From NCBI GenBank assembly GCA_020636325.1, contig JACJYC010000002.1, positions 434,001 to 498,000 on the forward strand: a stretch of 64,000 nt of DNA, given 5' to 3'. Within the stretch, counting starts at the first letter, position 1; each line of letters opens with the position of its first letter. Position numbers and translations under genes: made by a program. This stretch comes from Lewinellaceae bacterium. GTDB lineage: Bacteria > Bacteroidota > Bacteroidia > Chitinophagales > Saprospiraceae. Shown here one piece after another: positions 9,256 to 17,491 of the stretch. The notes beneath the pieces were generated by a model that searched no databases, was not told the origin of the DNA, and saw only the letters and a program-made list of their open reading frames with translations.

Positions 9256-9289
9256 CTGATCAAATCAACAGATCAACGCATCAACAAGC
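9256..9289. repeat. Short heptad-like tandem repeat (GATCAAC)
   Basis: Degenerate GATCAAC/ATCAACA units follow one another downstream of hisS. This is a small member of the short-unit repeat class seen elsewhere in the window. No coding content is visible here. Confidence 0.4.
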
Positions 9290-9310
9290 ATGAGGTACCT
9301 GTACCGGCCG

Positions 9311-9380
9311 TTTCCCCTTTTGTTCGCGAGCGTCTCCGACGCGACGCGGCTACCCTCAAGTCTTTGACTTGTGTCAAAAC
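9311..9380 (+). repeat. Dispersed 70-bp intergenic element, copy A
   Basis: Matches 14921-14990 at 63 of 70 positions in the same orientation. It contains two small perfect hairpins: GCGTC-TCC-GACGC at 9330-9342 and AAGTC-TTT-GACTT at 9358-9370. The second hairpin differs between copies only in its loop (TTT here, TCC in copy B). Both copies lie just downstream of plus-strand genes. Confidence 0.75.
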
Positions 9381-9529
9381 GCGGGCCATACTGCTGCTTT
9401 ACCGTTTGAATTACTGCAGCCTTTATTGATCAATATACCAAGATCTACATCGGTTTTACCCCTCATTTCAAAAATAAGTTTTAAACTTGTCACCGCCGGA
9501 AATCTCCCGAACCGTCAACCAACACTAGT

Positions 9530-12500
9530 ATGAAAAAACACCACCACCTCCACTTGTTCCTGCTCCTGGGAATGCTTCCGGTTTTTGCCGTCTCCCAATC
9601 TGCCGACTCCGGATTGGACTTTATCCCAACAGAGCGGGTGAAAGGGAGCATACCCGCGCTTTTATCCGCGGAAGTTTCAACGAAGCCCTCTCTCACGCTC
9701 TCACCTTCTCTCACTCTCTCACCCTCTCACCTTCTCTCACCCTCTCACCTTCTCTCACCCTCTCTCACTCTCTCACATCCTCTCACTCTCTCACACCCTC
9801 CCACCCCTTCTCAATCTCTCACATTCGACTCCACGCTCTTCAACGGCCTCCAATGGCGCCTCGTAGGCCCCTTCCGCGGCGGGCGCTCCTGCACCGTCAC
9901 CGGCGTACCCGGCAAACCCAACCTGTACTACATGGGCTCAGCCGGCGGCGGCGTGTGGCGCAGCAAGGACGGCGGCAATACCTGGGCCTGCATTTCCGAC
10001 GGCTTTTTCGGCGGCTCCATCGGGGCAGTGGCCGTATCGCCCAGCGATCCGAACGTGATCTATGTGGGGGAAGGCGAGGAAACCATCCGCGGCGACGTCT
10101 CGTCAGGGTGGGGGCTCTGGCGTTCCACCGATGCGGGAACCACCTGGAAATATATCGGCCTGCGGGGCTCCGAACATATCGGCCGGATACGCGTGCACCC
10201 GCAGAACCCTGATTTGGTATATGTAGCCGCCATGGGCAACCTCTGGAAACCCAACGACGTGCGGGGTGTGTACCGCTCCAAAGACGGCGGCAATACCTGG
10301 GAACGCATCCTCTTTGAAAGCGATAAAGCCGGAGCGGTCGATCTGGTCTTCGATCCCAATAACCCGCGGATCCTATACGCCAGCACCTGGGAGGTGAAAC
10401 GCAACGGCTACCGGCTCGACAGCGGCGGCCCCGGCACGAACCTCTGGAAAAGCCTCGACAGCGGGGATACCTGGACCAAACTCACCGCCAATGAAGGCTT
10501 GCCCAAAGGTACCCTCGGTATTATCGGCGTCGCCGTTTCTCCTGTGAACTCCGACCGGGTCTGGGCCATTATCGAAGCCAAGGACGGCGGTGTTTTCCGT
10601 TCCGATGACGCCGGCAAGACCTGGTCCAAAACCAGTTCCTTCAACGAACTGCGGCAGCGGGCCTGGTATTATTCGCGCATCTACGCCGATACCCAGGATG
10701 AAGACCGGCTCTATGTCTGCAATGTCGGCTTCTGGCGGTCAAAGGACGGCGGGAAGACGTATGAACCCATCAATACGCCCCACGGCGACCACCACGACCT
10801 CTGGATCGATCCCGCCGACAACCAGCGCATGGTCATCGCCGATGACGGGGGCGCACAAGTGAGTTACGACGCCGGCGAAAACTGGACGACCTACCACAAC
10901 CAGCCCACGGCCCAGTTCTATCGCGTCACCACTGACAATCATTTCCCGTATCGCATACTCGGCGCCCAGCAGGACAACAGCACAGTGCGCATCCTCCACC
11001 GCAGTCAGGAGAATCGGATCACGGAACGCGACTGGGAACCCAGCGCCGGCGGCGAAAGCGCCCACCTGGCGCCCGACCCGCTCAATCCCGATATCGTTTA
11101 TGCAGGCACCTACAAGGGGTACATGAGCCGCGTGGATCATACCACCGGTCAGGAGCGATCCACCAATGTCTGGCCCGACAACCCGGCGGGCTCCGGCGCG
11201 GAAGTGATGAAATACCGTTTCAACTGGAATTTCCCCGTGCTCTTCAGCCCCAACGCCCCGAAAAAGCTGTACGCAGCCTCCAATTTCCTGCACCTGACCA
11301 CCAACGAAGGCCAGAGCTGGGAAGTCATCAGCCCCGACCTGACCCGGAACGACCCGGAGACCATCAAATCCTCAGGCGGGCCGATCACACAGGACAATAC
11401 CGGGGTGGAATACTACGCCACCATCTTTGCCGTGGCCGAATCGCCGTACGAAGACGGGGTGATCTGGGCAGGCTCCGACGACGGCCTCGTACACATCACC
11501 CGCGACGGCGGCCGCACCTGGACGGACGTGACGCCGCCCAAATCGCCGAAATGGAACATGATGAACTGCATCGACGTGCACCCCACCGTCAAGGGTGGAG
11601 CCTACCTGGCAGCCACCGCCTATAAATTCGGGGATTATACCCCCTACCTGTACAAGACGACCGATTATGGTAAGACCTGGAAGCTGATCACCAACGGGAT
11701 CAACCCCAACCACTATGCCCGCGCCATACGGGCCGATCCGGTTACGCCCGGCTTGCTGTACGCCGGCACCGAATGGGGCATGTACGTTTCCTTCGACGAC
11801 GGTGAGAACTGGCAGCGACTGCAGCTCAATCTGCCCGTCGTTTCCATCCGCGACCTGCATATCCGCGACAATGCGCTGATCGCCGCCACCCACGGCCGCA
11901 GTTTCTGGATGATCGACGACCTGACGCCGCTTCGGGAATTGCGCAAGGAGGTTGCGGATCGTGAATTCTATCTGTACCATTCCAAACCGGCCATCCGCAT
12001 GGAGCAGGGCGGCGGATTCCGCTCGGGGAGTTCGCTACTGGAAGGGGAGAATCACCCCAACGGCGTGCTCTTCCACTATTTTGTCAACAACTTCAACGAC
12101 AGCGCGAAGGTCAAACTGGAGATCCTGGAAATGGACGGCGACCTCATCCAAACGTTCAGCACTAACACCAAGGAACGCCGCCAGAAGCTGGACGTTAAAA
12201 AAGGCGGCAACCGGTTCGTATGGGATATGCGGTACCCGGGTTTTACCGAGTTTCCCGGCATGGTGCTCTATTCGTCGCCCAACCGCGGCCCCAAGGCGCC
12301 CCCGGGCAAGTACAAGGCCCGCCTGACCGTCAACGGCGAGTCAATGGAACAGGAATTTGAGATCGTCAAGGACCCGCGCCTTCCGAATACGTCCGAAGAT
12401 TACCAGCGGCAGTTCGATTTCCTCATCAAGGTGCGCGACAAGGTCAGTGAAGCCCACCAGGCGATACTCGACATCCGCTCCGTCCGCAAGGATCTGGACT

Positions 12501-12874
12501 ATATCAAGGGAAAACTCGGCCCGGAGGAGCAATACGCCGAGGTCAAAAAACTGATGGCCTCCCTGGACAAGGACATGGGCGTCATCGAGAACAATATCCA
12601 CCAGACCAACAACCAGAGCGTACAGGACGCCATCAACTACGGCATCCGGCTCAACAACCGGCTGGCCTTCCTCCTGGCCGACCAGCAACGCGGCGATTTT
12701 CCGCCCACCGATCAGGCCCTGGAAGTGCGTGAGCAAATTTCCGTGGAGATCGACAAGGAACTCGACGACCTGGAAAAGGTATGGGTGGAAGAACTCGGCA
12801 AGCTCAACGACATGATCAAAGCGCTGGGGATTTCGCCCATTAAGGCGCCGGCGCGGAAGGAGCGCAAGCCTTAG
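9530..12874 (+). CDS. Very large exported BNR/Asp-box beta-propeller protein (VPS10/sortilin-like)
   Basis: 1114 residues. Residues 1-22 are a signal peptide (MKKHHHLHLFLLLGMLP...). From about residue 105 (LFNGLQWRLVGPFRGGRS) the protein matches the Bacteroidota family of propeller proteins annotated as sortilin- or glycosyl-hydrolase-like, with many Asp-box motifs such as SKDGGNTW, STDAGTTW, SDDAGKTW and TRDGGRTW. A C-terminal helical region (about 950-1114) ends in KAPARKERKP. No sialidase active-site residues are recognisable, so the enzymatic role is uncertain. Between signal peptide and propeller, residues about 52-100 are a low-complexity Ser/Pro/Leu/Thr stretch encoded by an octanucleotide DNA repeat, which looks like an intruding repeat element. 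Confidence 0.85.
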   Translation: MKKHHHLHLFLLLGMLPVFAVSQSADSGLDFIPTERVKGSIPALLSAEVSTKPSLTLSPSLTLSPSHLLSPSHLLSPSLTLSHPLTLSHPPTPSQSLTFDSTLFNGLQWRLVGPFRGGRSCTVTGVPGKPNLYYMGSAGGGVWRSKDGGNTWACISDGFFGGSIGAVAVSPSDPNVIYVGEGEETIRGDVSSGWGLWRSTDAGTTWKYIGLRGSEHIGRIRVHPQNPDLVYVAAMGNLWKPNDVRGVYRSKDGGNTWERILFESDKAGAVDLVFDPNNPRILYASTWEVKRNGYRLDSGGPGTNLWKSLDSGDTWTKLTANEGLPKGTLGIIGVAVSPVNSDRVWAIIEAKDGGVFRSDDAGKTWSKTSSFNELRQRAWYYSRIYADTQDEDRLYVCNVGFWRSKDGGKTYEPINTPHGDHHDLWIDPADNQRMVIADDGGAQVSYDAGENWTTYHNQPTAQFYRVTTDNHFPYRILGAQQDNSTVRILHRSQENRITERDWEPSAGGESAHLAPDPLNPDIVYAGTYKGYMSRVDHTTGQERSTNVWPDNPAGSGAEVMKYRFNWNFPVLFSPNAPKKLYAASNFLHLTTNEGQSWEVISPDLTRNDPETIKSSGGPITQDNTGVEYYATIFAVAESPYEDGVIWAGSDDGLVHITRDGGRTWTDVTPPKSPKWNMMNCIDVHPTVKGGAYLAATAYKFGDYTPYLYKTTDYGKTWKLITNGINPNHYARAIRADPVTPGLLYAGTEWGMYVSFDDGENWQRLQLNLPVVSIRDLHIRDNALIAATHGRSFWMIDDLTPLRELRKEVADREFYLYHSKPAIRMEQGGGFRSGSSLLEGENHPNGVLFHYFVNNFNDSAKVKLEILEMDGDLIQTFSTNTKERRQKLDVKKGGNRFVWDMRYPGFTEFPGMVLYSSPNRGPKAPPGKYKARLTVNGESMEQEFEIVKDPRLPNTSEDYQRQFDFLIKVRDKVSEAHQAILDIRSVRKDLDYIKGKLGPEEQYAEVKKLMASLDKDMGVIENNIHQTNNQSVQDAINYGIRLNNRLAFLLADQQRGDFPPTDQALEVREQISVEIDKELDDLEKVWVEELGKLNDMIKALGISPIKAPARKERKP
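9637..9822. repeat. CTCTCACC octad repeat element inside a coding sequence
   Basis: A short purine-rich half (GGGTGAAAGGGAG, about 9637-9649) is followed by a long pyrimidine half (about 9687-9822) made of CTCTCACC and variants such as TTCTCTCACC. The layout matches the intergenic element at 29521-29636. Here it is read in frame as Ser-Pro-Ser-Leu-Thr-Leu-like repeats. The 8-bp unit is not a multiple of three, so gain or loss of one unit would shift the frame. Confidence 0.75.
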
Positions 12875-13373
12875 CAGCGCGCAGGCACATGCGTGATCCC
12901 GAATTTTTACAATGGAAGATTTTTTACCACAATAGGTACATTAGAACACAATAGTTAAATAAGAAAATCCGGTGTTTATGGTGTTACAAATTTCGGGATG
13001 AGTCATTGCCGCAGTTTCTGGAGGCTATTTGGCCTCGTGACCAGGCACGAAGAGGGAGAATAGCGTGACAAAATTTTTGAACCGCTATTTATCCAAAGAC
13101 TTCAGCCATCCGTCGGTCATGCGGCATAATTCATTCAGTTGCGCAGCAAGTCCCTATGTTTTAAGTCCGTCCAAGCAACAAAAAAACGTTTAAAACCAAA
13201 TTATTTTATATTCGCCCGAAGCACATATCCCCCTCGGGAGGGGGTTTTGGGGAGGTTTCCCCTCAGGAGTGCCTGCCTATCGAAGGTAGGGGGGTTGGGG
13301 GAGGTTTTCTCCCCGGCATAAACAAACCGCTCCGGGAATTTCTTTCCATGAAAATGCCTTCACATCGTCCCGA
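12875..13373. other. Gene-free stretch with hairpin cluster
   Basis: No credible gene is visible. ATCCCGAA at 12896-12903 and TTCGGGAT at 12992-12999 form an inverted repeat around about 90 bp of AT-rich DNA. The part from 13229 to 13314 is a cluster of GC-rich hairpins described separately. A 60-codon frame at 13139-13321 is driven by these repeats and is not supported. Confidence 0.6.
13229..13314. repeat. GC-rich hairpin cluster with two related units
   Basis: CCCCCTCGGGAGGGGG (13229-13244) is a 7-bp-stem palindrome followed by TTTT. GGGGAGGTTTCCCC (13249-13262) and GGGGGAGGTTTTCTCCCC (13297-13314) are two versions of one hairpin about 50 bp apart, with another imperfect palindrome (CCTGCCTATCGAAGGTAGG) between them. 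I recall similar GGGGGAGG-type sequences between genes of many Bacteroidota; the function is unknown. Confidence 0.55.
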
Positions 13374-14210
13374 TTATCCCTCCCCAATTTCAACAGGCTT
13401 CCCCGTCACAACCTTGGTAAGGATCTCAACGAACCGCCCCGGGTTTTCCAGGTGAGCAAAATGTCCGCAACCTTTAAGCGTATGACAATGTGCATTGAAG
13501 ATGTTGAGTTGCCGTTGGGTGGCCTTGTGGAAAAAACCCACTGATTGGTCGCCGCTGAGGAAGGTCACCGGGATATCGATCTTTTTCAACATTTCCGGTT
13601 TCAACTCCTCTCCGGTACCGGCCGCTATTTCATCGAGGGTGAGTTTATAGTCCGGTGAAAGCACTTTTTCGTAATCGGCCCGGAACCGGTCGAGGCTGCT
13701 TTCGCCGTTTTGAAGCCGGGTTACCATCCGGACAAAAGTATGGACCGCGCCTTTCCGGTTGCCGAATGCCTTTTGCAGGTTCATTTGCATAAAGTGCCGG
13801 AACAAATGACCGTCAATATTTTTGGCAGCATGCAGCGGCGGTTCGTAGCAAATGAGGGCCTTCACCCTTGAGGTGCCTTTCAACAGGGCGTGGTAGCAAT
13901 AGAGCGCCCCGGCACTCCATCCGACCAATATCACATCGCTCAGTTCGAGTTGTTCAAGGAAGCCCAGTAAATCGTCCGCCTGGGTTTGATTATAGGCTTT
14001 TGATCCGGGTTCTTTTCCGCCGGATTCACCATATCCCCGCCTGTCGTAGGTAATCACCCTGAATTGACGGGCAAGGCCCTCTTCAACCCTTAACCACGAA
14101 CGGGAGGTAAACCCCGTACCGTGCACCAATACCAAGGTCGGGCCATTGCCTTTTTCTTCATACGCCAAATGCAGGTCCTTGCGGTCAATTGTTTTCATTA
14201 TGGATGCCAT
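13374..14210 (-). CDS. Alpha/beta hydrolase
   Basis: 278 residues from 14210 (MASIMKTIDRK); an alternative ATG at 14198 gives 274 residues and I cannot decide between them. The fold is marked by LVLVHGTGFTSRSW (oxyanion-hole HG), the nucleophile elbow GWSAG with catalytic Ser, and a C-terminal catalytic His in CGHFAHLENP. No signal peptide is visible, so it should act in the cytoplasm on an unknown ester or related small molecule. It is divergent from a PadR-type regulator, with two palindromes in the short gap, so it is probably that regulator's target. Confidence 0.85.
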   Translation of the reverse strand: MASIMKTIDRKDLHLAYEEKGNGPTLVLVHGTGFTSRSWLRVEEGLARQFRVITYDRRGYGESGGKEPGSKAYNQTQADDLLGFLEQLELSDVILVGWSAGALYCYHALLKGTSRVKALICYEPPLHAAKNIDGHLFRHFMQMNLQKAFGNRKGAVHTFVRMVTRLQNGESSLDRFRADYEKVLSPDYKLTLDEIAAGTGEELKPEMLKKIDIPVTFLSGDQSVGFFHKATQRQLNIFNAHCHTLKGCGHFAHLENPGRFVEILTKVVTGKPVEIGEG

Positions 14211-14218
14211 TTAATTAA

Positions 14219-14235
14219 TACTCCAAATTAGAGTA
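14219..14235. promoter_or_regulatory. Operator-like palindrome 1 of the PadR/hydrolase pair
   Basis: TACTCCAAATTAGAGTA is a 17-bp inverted repeat with one arm mismatch, 9 bp upstream of the hydrolase start at 14210. It has the same outer arms as the second site, 26 bp away. Confidence 0.6.
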
Positions 14236-14244
14236 TTGCAAATA

Positions 14245-14261
14245 TACTCCATTTTGGAGTA
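14245..14261. promoter_or_regulatory. Operator-like palindrome 2 of the PadR/hydrolase pair
   Basis: TACTCCATTTTGGAGTA has perfect 6-bp arms around a 5-bp centre, 17 bp before the PadR ATG. Two near-identical sites between divergent regulator and target genes are what autorepressing PadR-type proteins often bind. The centre-to-centre spacing is 26 bp, about 2.5 helical turns. Confidence 0.65.
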
Positions 14262-14278
14262 ATTTGCAAAAAATTTTT

Positions 14279-14905
14279 ATGGAACAATTTTCGGCAACTT
14301 CATATGCCATCCTCGGCCAGTTGGCCTTGCGCTCCTGGTCGGCATATGACCTGATCCAGGAAATGAAGCGCAACTTCCATTATTTTTGGCCGCGAGCCGA
14401 AAGTGGCCTGTACGCCGAGTTGAAACGCCTGAAAAAACTGGATTGCGTACACACCACTAAACGAAAGACCGGCAAGCGGCAGAGCACGGTATATGCCATT
14501 TCACCCAAGGGAAAAACCGTACTCGAAACCTGGCTCGGCACCGAACCGGCAGAGTTCAAGCTGGAATTCGAGGGATTGCTGCGGGTTTTCCTTTCCCGGT
14601 TCGGAGCGCCGGAAACATTGAAAAAAACCCTCCTGAAAGTGGAAGAGGATGCCGGAGTTTTATCCGTGTTGGCCACAAATATTGCCCGGGAATACCTGAC
14701 CGGTACCGCCCCTTTCCAGGAAGAGATCGAAGTCCGCACTTTTGTTTTCGATTTCCTGGTCCACTATGCAGATTTGTACAAGGAATGGGTGGTGCGCACC
14801 CGCGAGGAGTTGCAGCTGCGCGAAGGCCGATCGGCTGACGAGCGTAAAAAAATGGCCCTGGAGTTGATGCGAAAGAACATCGCCAAATTGAACCTCCCGG
14901 TCTAA
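14279..14905 (+). CDS. PadR-family transcriptional regulator
   Basis: 208 residues from the ATG at 14279; a TTG at 14264 would add five residues. The N-terminal winged helix is typical of PadR: SYAILGQLALRSWSAYDLIQEM, then FHYFWPRAESGLYAELKRLKKL, then STVYAISPKGKTVLETWL as the wing. The C-terminal part (about 90-200) is helical and charged, as in the subgroup with a long dimerisation domain. It probably represses itself and the divergent alpha/beta hydrolase through the TACTCC palindromes. The effector is unknown. Its stop codon sits in the loop of a CCCGGT/ACCGGG inverted repeat. Confidence 0.88.
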   Translation: MEQFSATSYAILGQLALRSWSAYDLIQEMKRNFHYFWPRAESGLYAELKRLKKLDCVHTTKRKTGKRQSTVYAISPKGKTVLETWLGTEPAEFKLEFEGLLRVFLSRFGAPETLKKTLLKVEEDAGVLSVLATNIAREYLTGTAPFQEEIEVRTFVFDFLVHYADLYKEWVVRTREELQLREGRSADERKKMALELMRKNIAKLNLPV

Positions 14906-14917
14906 AATCAACCGGGC
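14895..14917 (+). terminator. Hairpin across the PadR stop codon; part recurs at 15141-15157
   Basis: CCCGGT and ACCGGG pair around the TAA stop of the PadR gene. The 17-mer TCTAAAATCAACCGGGC (14901-14917) is repeated exactly at 15141-15157, 240 bp downstream, so part of this transcript end was duplicated or belongs to a repeat. Confidence 0.45.
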
Positions 14918-14920
14918 TCG

Positions 14921-14990
14921 TTTCTCCCTTTGTTCGCAAGCGTCTCCGACGCGATGCGGCTACCCTCAAGTCTCCGACTTGTGTGAAAAC
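14921..14990 (+). repeat. Dispersed 70-bp intergenic element, copy B
   Basis: Matches 9311-9380 at 63 of 70 positions. The paired hairpins GCGTC-TCC-GACGC and AAGTC-TCC-GACTT keep perfect stems; the latter's loop differs from copy A. It begins 16 bp after the PadR stop codon. Confidence 0.75.
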
Positions 14991-15501
14991 CCCAATCCTT
15001 ACCTCAAGGAATGCTATATTCATACTCTACCCTAAAGTCTTACCAATCTGCGATTTGCAATGAATCTTTGTACTATTAATACAACACAAAAATCAGCAGA
15101 TTTGCCCCGCACCCCGCAATCTCAAAACAGGCCTAAACCTTCTAAAATCAACCGGGCGCTCAGGAAAACCATCCCTGAACGCCCGACACCTGGTATCTTG
15201 GTATAACCTATCGGTCCAGTCCGTTTTTACACGTCGCTATTGTCAATAAAAAGGAGATCCCGGCAAATAAAGGGAAGCGCGAAGAGCGCCGAAACGAGAG
15301 AATGGAAATAGAAGCAACGCCTTCTCTGAGACTATTCAGCATTTTGTGTCAACCGGATTTTTAGCAAGCTGCGCATGCTAAAAATCAGATCTTTGCGTCT
15401 TTGCGTCTTTGCGCGAAAACACTGTTTTGAACAGTCTCCCTTCTCTCCCTCACCCGCTCTCTCCCTCTCTCAACTATTGCAGCAAAAACCCCAACGCCCT
15501 C
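14991..15501. other. Gene-free stretch with hairpin and short repeats
   Basis: No gene is supported. It contains the second copy of the PadR-end 17-mer at 15141-15157, followed at once by an imperfect hairpin (GGGCGCTCAGG pairing with CCCTGAACGCCC, about 15154-15183). CTTTGCGT is repeated at about 15391-15412. CT-rich octad-like DNA (CTCCCTCACCCGCTCTCTCC type, about 15436-15475) lies just before the end of the acyl-CoA dehydrogenase gene. Confidence 0.55.
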
Positions 15502-17301
15502 TCAAAAGCAATACTCCCCAGCCTCGATCAACGTACCCGCAATCCGCCTCCGCTCGTCCCGCACATTCACCGCAGGGTATTTCGCAAATCGTTTCAGCCC
15601 CATCTGGAAGGTGCGCAGCAGGTCGCCTTCCGCAAAAGAGGCCAGCGCGTCGGCAGCATTTTTCTGAATTCGGGCCGAGGCGTCGTTGATGTATACTTTG
15701 AGCATGGAATCGTATACCTGCTGGCTGTGCTTTTTGTCCATACCCGCCAGTTTCTGCACGCGCAACAGCAGGGATTCGGCCACGAAAGCATCGATCATCA
15801 GGTCGGCCACGTTCATCACGATCATCTGCTCTTCCTTGAGGTTGAGTTTGCCGTCCATCTGCATTTTGGCAGCGGCGCCGGCTACCATCAGGATGATCTT
15901 TTTGAAATCCTGAACGGCCTTTTCTTCCTGGCCGTAGGCGCCCTCCACGGTTTCGAAACCAGGCATGGAAGCCAGTTCCTTCTGTACCGCCCACGCCGGC
16001 CCGACGATGTCGATGGCGCCTTTCAACGCCCGTTTGAACAGCATATCCACCGTCAGCAACCGGTTGATCTCGTTGGTGCCCTCATAGATGCGGTTGATCC
16101 GGGCGTCGCGGTAGGCGCGGGCCGAGGTGCCCTCTTCGGAGTACCCCATACCGCCGTGGATCTGGAGCGTTTCGTCCACGATGAAATCCAGCGCTTCGGA
16201 ACCGGCCACTTTCAGGATGGCGCATTCGATGGCGTATTCCTCGGCGGCCCGGAGTTTGGCCTGCCCGAAATCGTGCCCTTCGGCTTCCAGGGCGGCCTTT
16301 TTCTCCTGCAGCAGGTTCGACACCCGGTACATGGCGCTCTCCACGGCAAAGGCGCGGATAGCCTGTTCGGCCAGTTTGTACTGAATGGCGCCGAAACTGG
16401 CGATCGGGGCCTTGAACTGGATGCGCTCGCTGGCGTATTTCACTGCGGTGGTGATGCTGCCCTTGGCGCCGCCGATCGACAGCACGCAAAGCTTGAAACG
16501 GCCGATGTTCAGCGCGTTGAAGGCGATCAGGTGCCCTTTGCCGATCTCGCCGAGCAGGTTATCCGCCGGCACTTTCACGTTCTCAAAAAACACCTGGCGG
16601 GTAGACGATCCGTGGATGCCGAGTTTATGCTCTTCGGCGCCCAGCGTCAGGCCTTCCGACTGGCGTTCCACGATGAACCCGGTAAATTTGTCGCCGCCCA
16701 CCTGTGCAAATACGATAAAGAGGTCGGCGAACCCGGCATTGGTGATCCACATTTTCTGGCCGTTCAACACGTAGAATTTTCCGTCAGGGCTGAGGTCGGC
16801 GCGTGTTTTGGCAGCCAGGGCATCCGAACCGGAGCCGGGTTCCGTCAGACAATAAGATGCTTTCAGCTCACCGGAGATCAGCCGGGGCAGGTATTTCTGT
16901 TTTTGTGCTTCCGTACCGAAGTATAAAATGGGCAACATGCCGATGCCGGTATGCGCCGCAAAACTGACCGTAAAGGAATTGGCCGGCCCCAGCGCGTCCC
17001 CGATGATGGTATTGGTATTTTCATCGAGGGCCATGCCGCCGTATATTTCCGGCATATGGGCGCCCAGCAATCCCAATTCTCCCAGCTTGTCCAGCAATCT
17101 GGGCGTGATATTGTCCTGCTGCCCGTCCACTTTCAGCATGTTGGGCATGAACTCGTTCTTCAGAAAATCCGTGACCATATCCCGGATCATCCGTTGCTCC
17201 TCGTTCATCTCTTCGGGGATGAAAACATCTTCCGGGGTGCTGTTTCTGACCAGAAACTGGCCGCCGTGCAGGGTGTCTTTTTTGATCACCGTATCTTCCA
17301 T
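15502..17301 (-). CDS. Acyl-CoA dehydrogenase (long, VLCAD-like form)
   Basis: 599 residues. It should oxidise an acyl-CoA to the trans-2-enoyl-CoA with FAD, passing electrons to ETF. ASYCLTEPGSGSDALA and WITNAGFADLFIVFA are the FAD- and substrate-binding signatures; ETLQIHGGMGYSEEG and RINRIYEGTNEINRLL close the dehydrogenase domain, with the Glu of YEGT as the likely catalytic base. About 170 extra C-terminal residues make it the long type seen in VLCAD/ACAD9 relatives and many Bacteroidota. The chain length preferred is unknown. The upstream gap contains two palindromes that could bind a fatty-acid-responsive repressor. Confidence 0.93.
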   Translation of the reverse strand: MEDTVIKKDTLHGGQFLVRNSTPEDVFIPEEMNEEQRMIRDMVTDFLKNEFMPNMLKVDGQQDNITPRLLDKLGELGLLGAHMPEIYGGMALDENTNTIIGDALGPANSFTVSFAAHTGIGMLPILYFGTEAQKQKYLPRLISGELKASYCLTEPGSGSDALAAKTRADLSPDGKFYVLNGQKMWITNAGFADLFIVFAQVGGDKFTGFIVERQSEGLTLGAEEHKLGIHGSSTRQVFFENVKVPADNLLGEIGKGHLIAFNALNIGRFKLCVLSIGGAKGSITTAVKYASERIQFKAPIASFGAIQYKLAEQAIRAFAVESAMYRVSNLLQEKKAALEAEGHDFGQAKLRAAEEYAIECAILKVAGSEALDFIVDETLQIHGGMGYSEEGTSARAYRDARINRIYEGTNEINRLLTVDMLFKRALKGAIDIVGPAWAVQKELASMPGFETVEGAYGQEEKAVQDFKKIILMVAGAAAKMQMDGKLNLKEEQMIVMNVADLMIDAFVAESLLLRVQKLAGMDKKHSQQVYDSMLKVYINDASARIQKNAADALASFAEGDLLRTFQMGLKRFAKYPAVNVRDERRRIAGTLIEAGEYCF

Positions 17302-17322
17302 GGAAAGCGATTTTAAGTAGAT

Positions 17323-17338
17323 TAGCGAAAATTCGCTA
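17323..17338. promoter_or_regulatory. Operator-like palindrome upstream of acyl-CoA dehydrogenase, site 1
   Basis: TAGCGAAAATTCGCTA has perfect 7-bp arms (TAGCGAA/TTCGCTA) and a 2-bp centre, 22 bp before the acyl-CoA dehydrogenase start. Confidence 0.6.
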
Positions 17339-17386
17339 TAAAATTAATAGCTTTTTACCAATTACGCAAAAACAAGCGAGTAAATT

Positions 17387-17402
17387 CTGCGAATTTTCGC
17401 TA
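17387..17402. promoter_or_regulatory. Operator-like palindrome, site 2, on the side of the membrane protein/P450 pair
   Basis: CTGCGAATTTTCGCTA is close to the reverse complement of site 1, with mismatches only in the outermost two bases of one arm. The two sites start 64 bp apart in the gap between divergent genes, so one regulator could control both sides. Confidence 0.55.
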
Positions 17403-17491
17403 AATTTTTAAAATTCCGCAATCCGATAGCCCCGCCGGCCTTGCCAAAAAGGAATTTTTACCTTAAATTGCCGAAAATCTTTGCCCCGCTT

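Noticed and set aside
12896..12999. Inverted repeat ATCCCGAA/TTCGGGAT as ends of a miniature transposon
   Set aside because: Arms are only 8 bp, no target-site duplication is evident, and no second copy was seen.
15409..16926. A 505-codon plus-strand frame opposite the acyl-CoA dehydrogenase
   Set aside because: It is the antisense of a clear gene, has no recognisable domain and its composition follows the codon pattern of the other strand.
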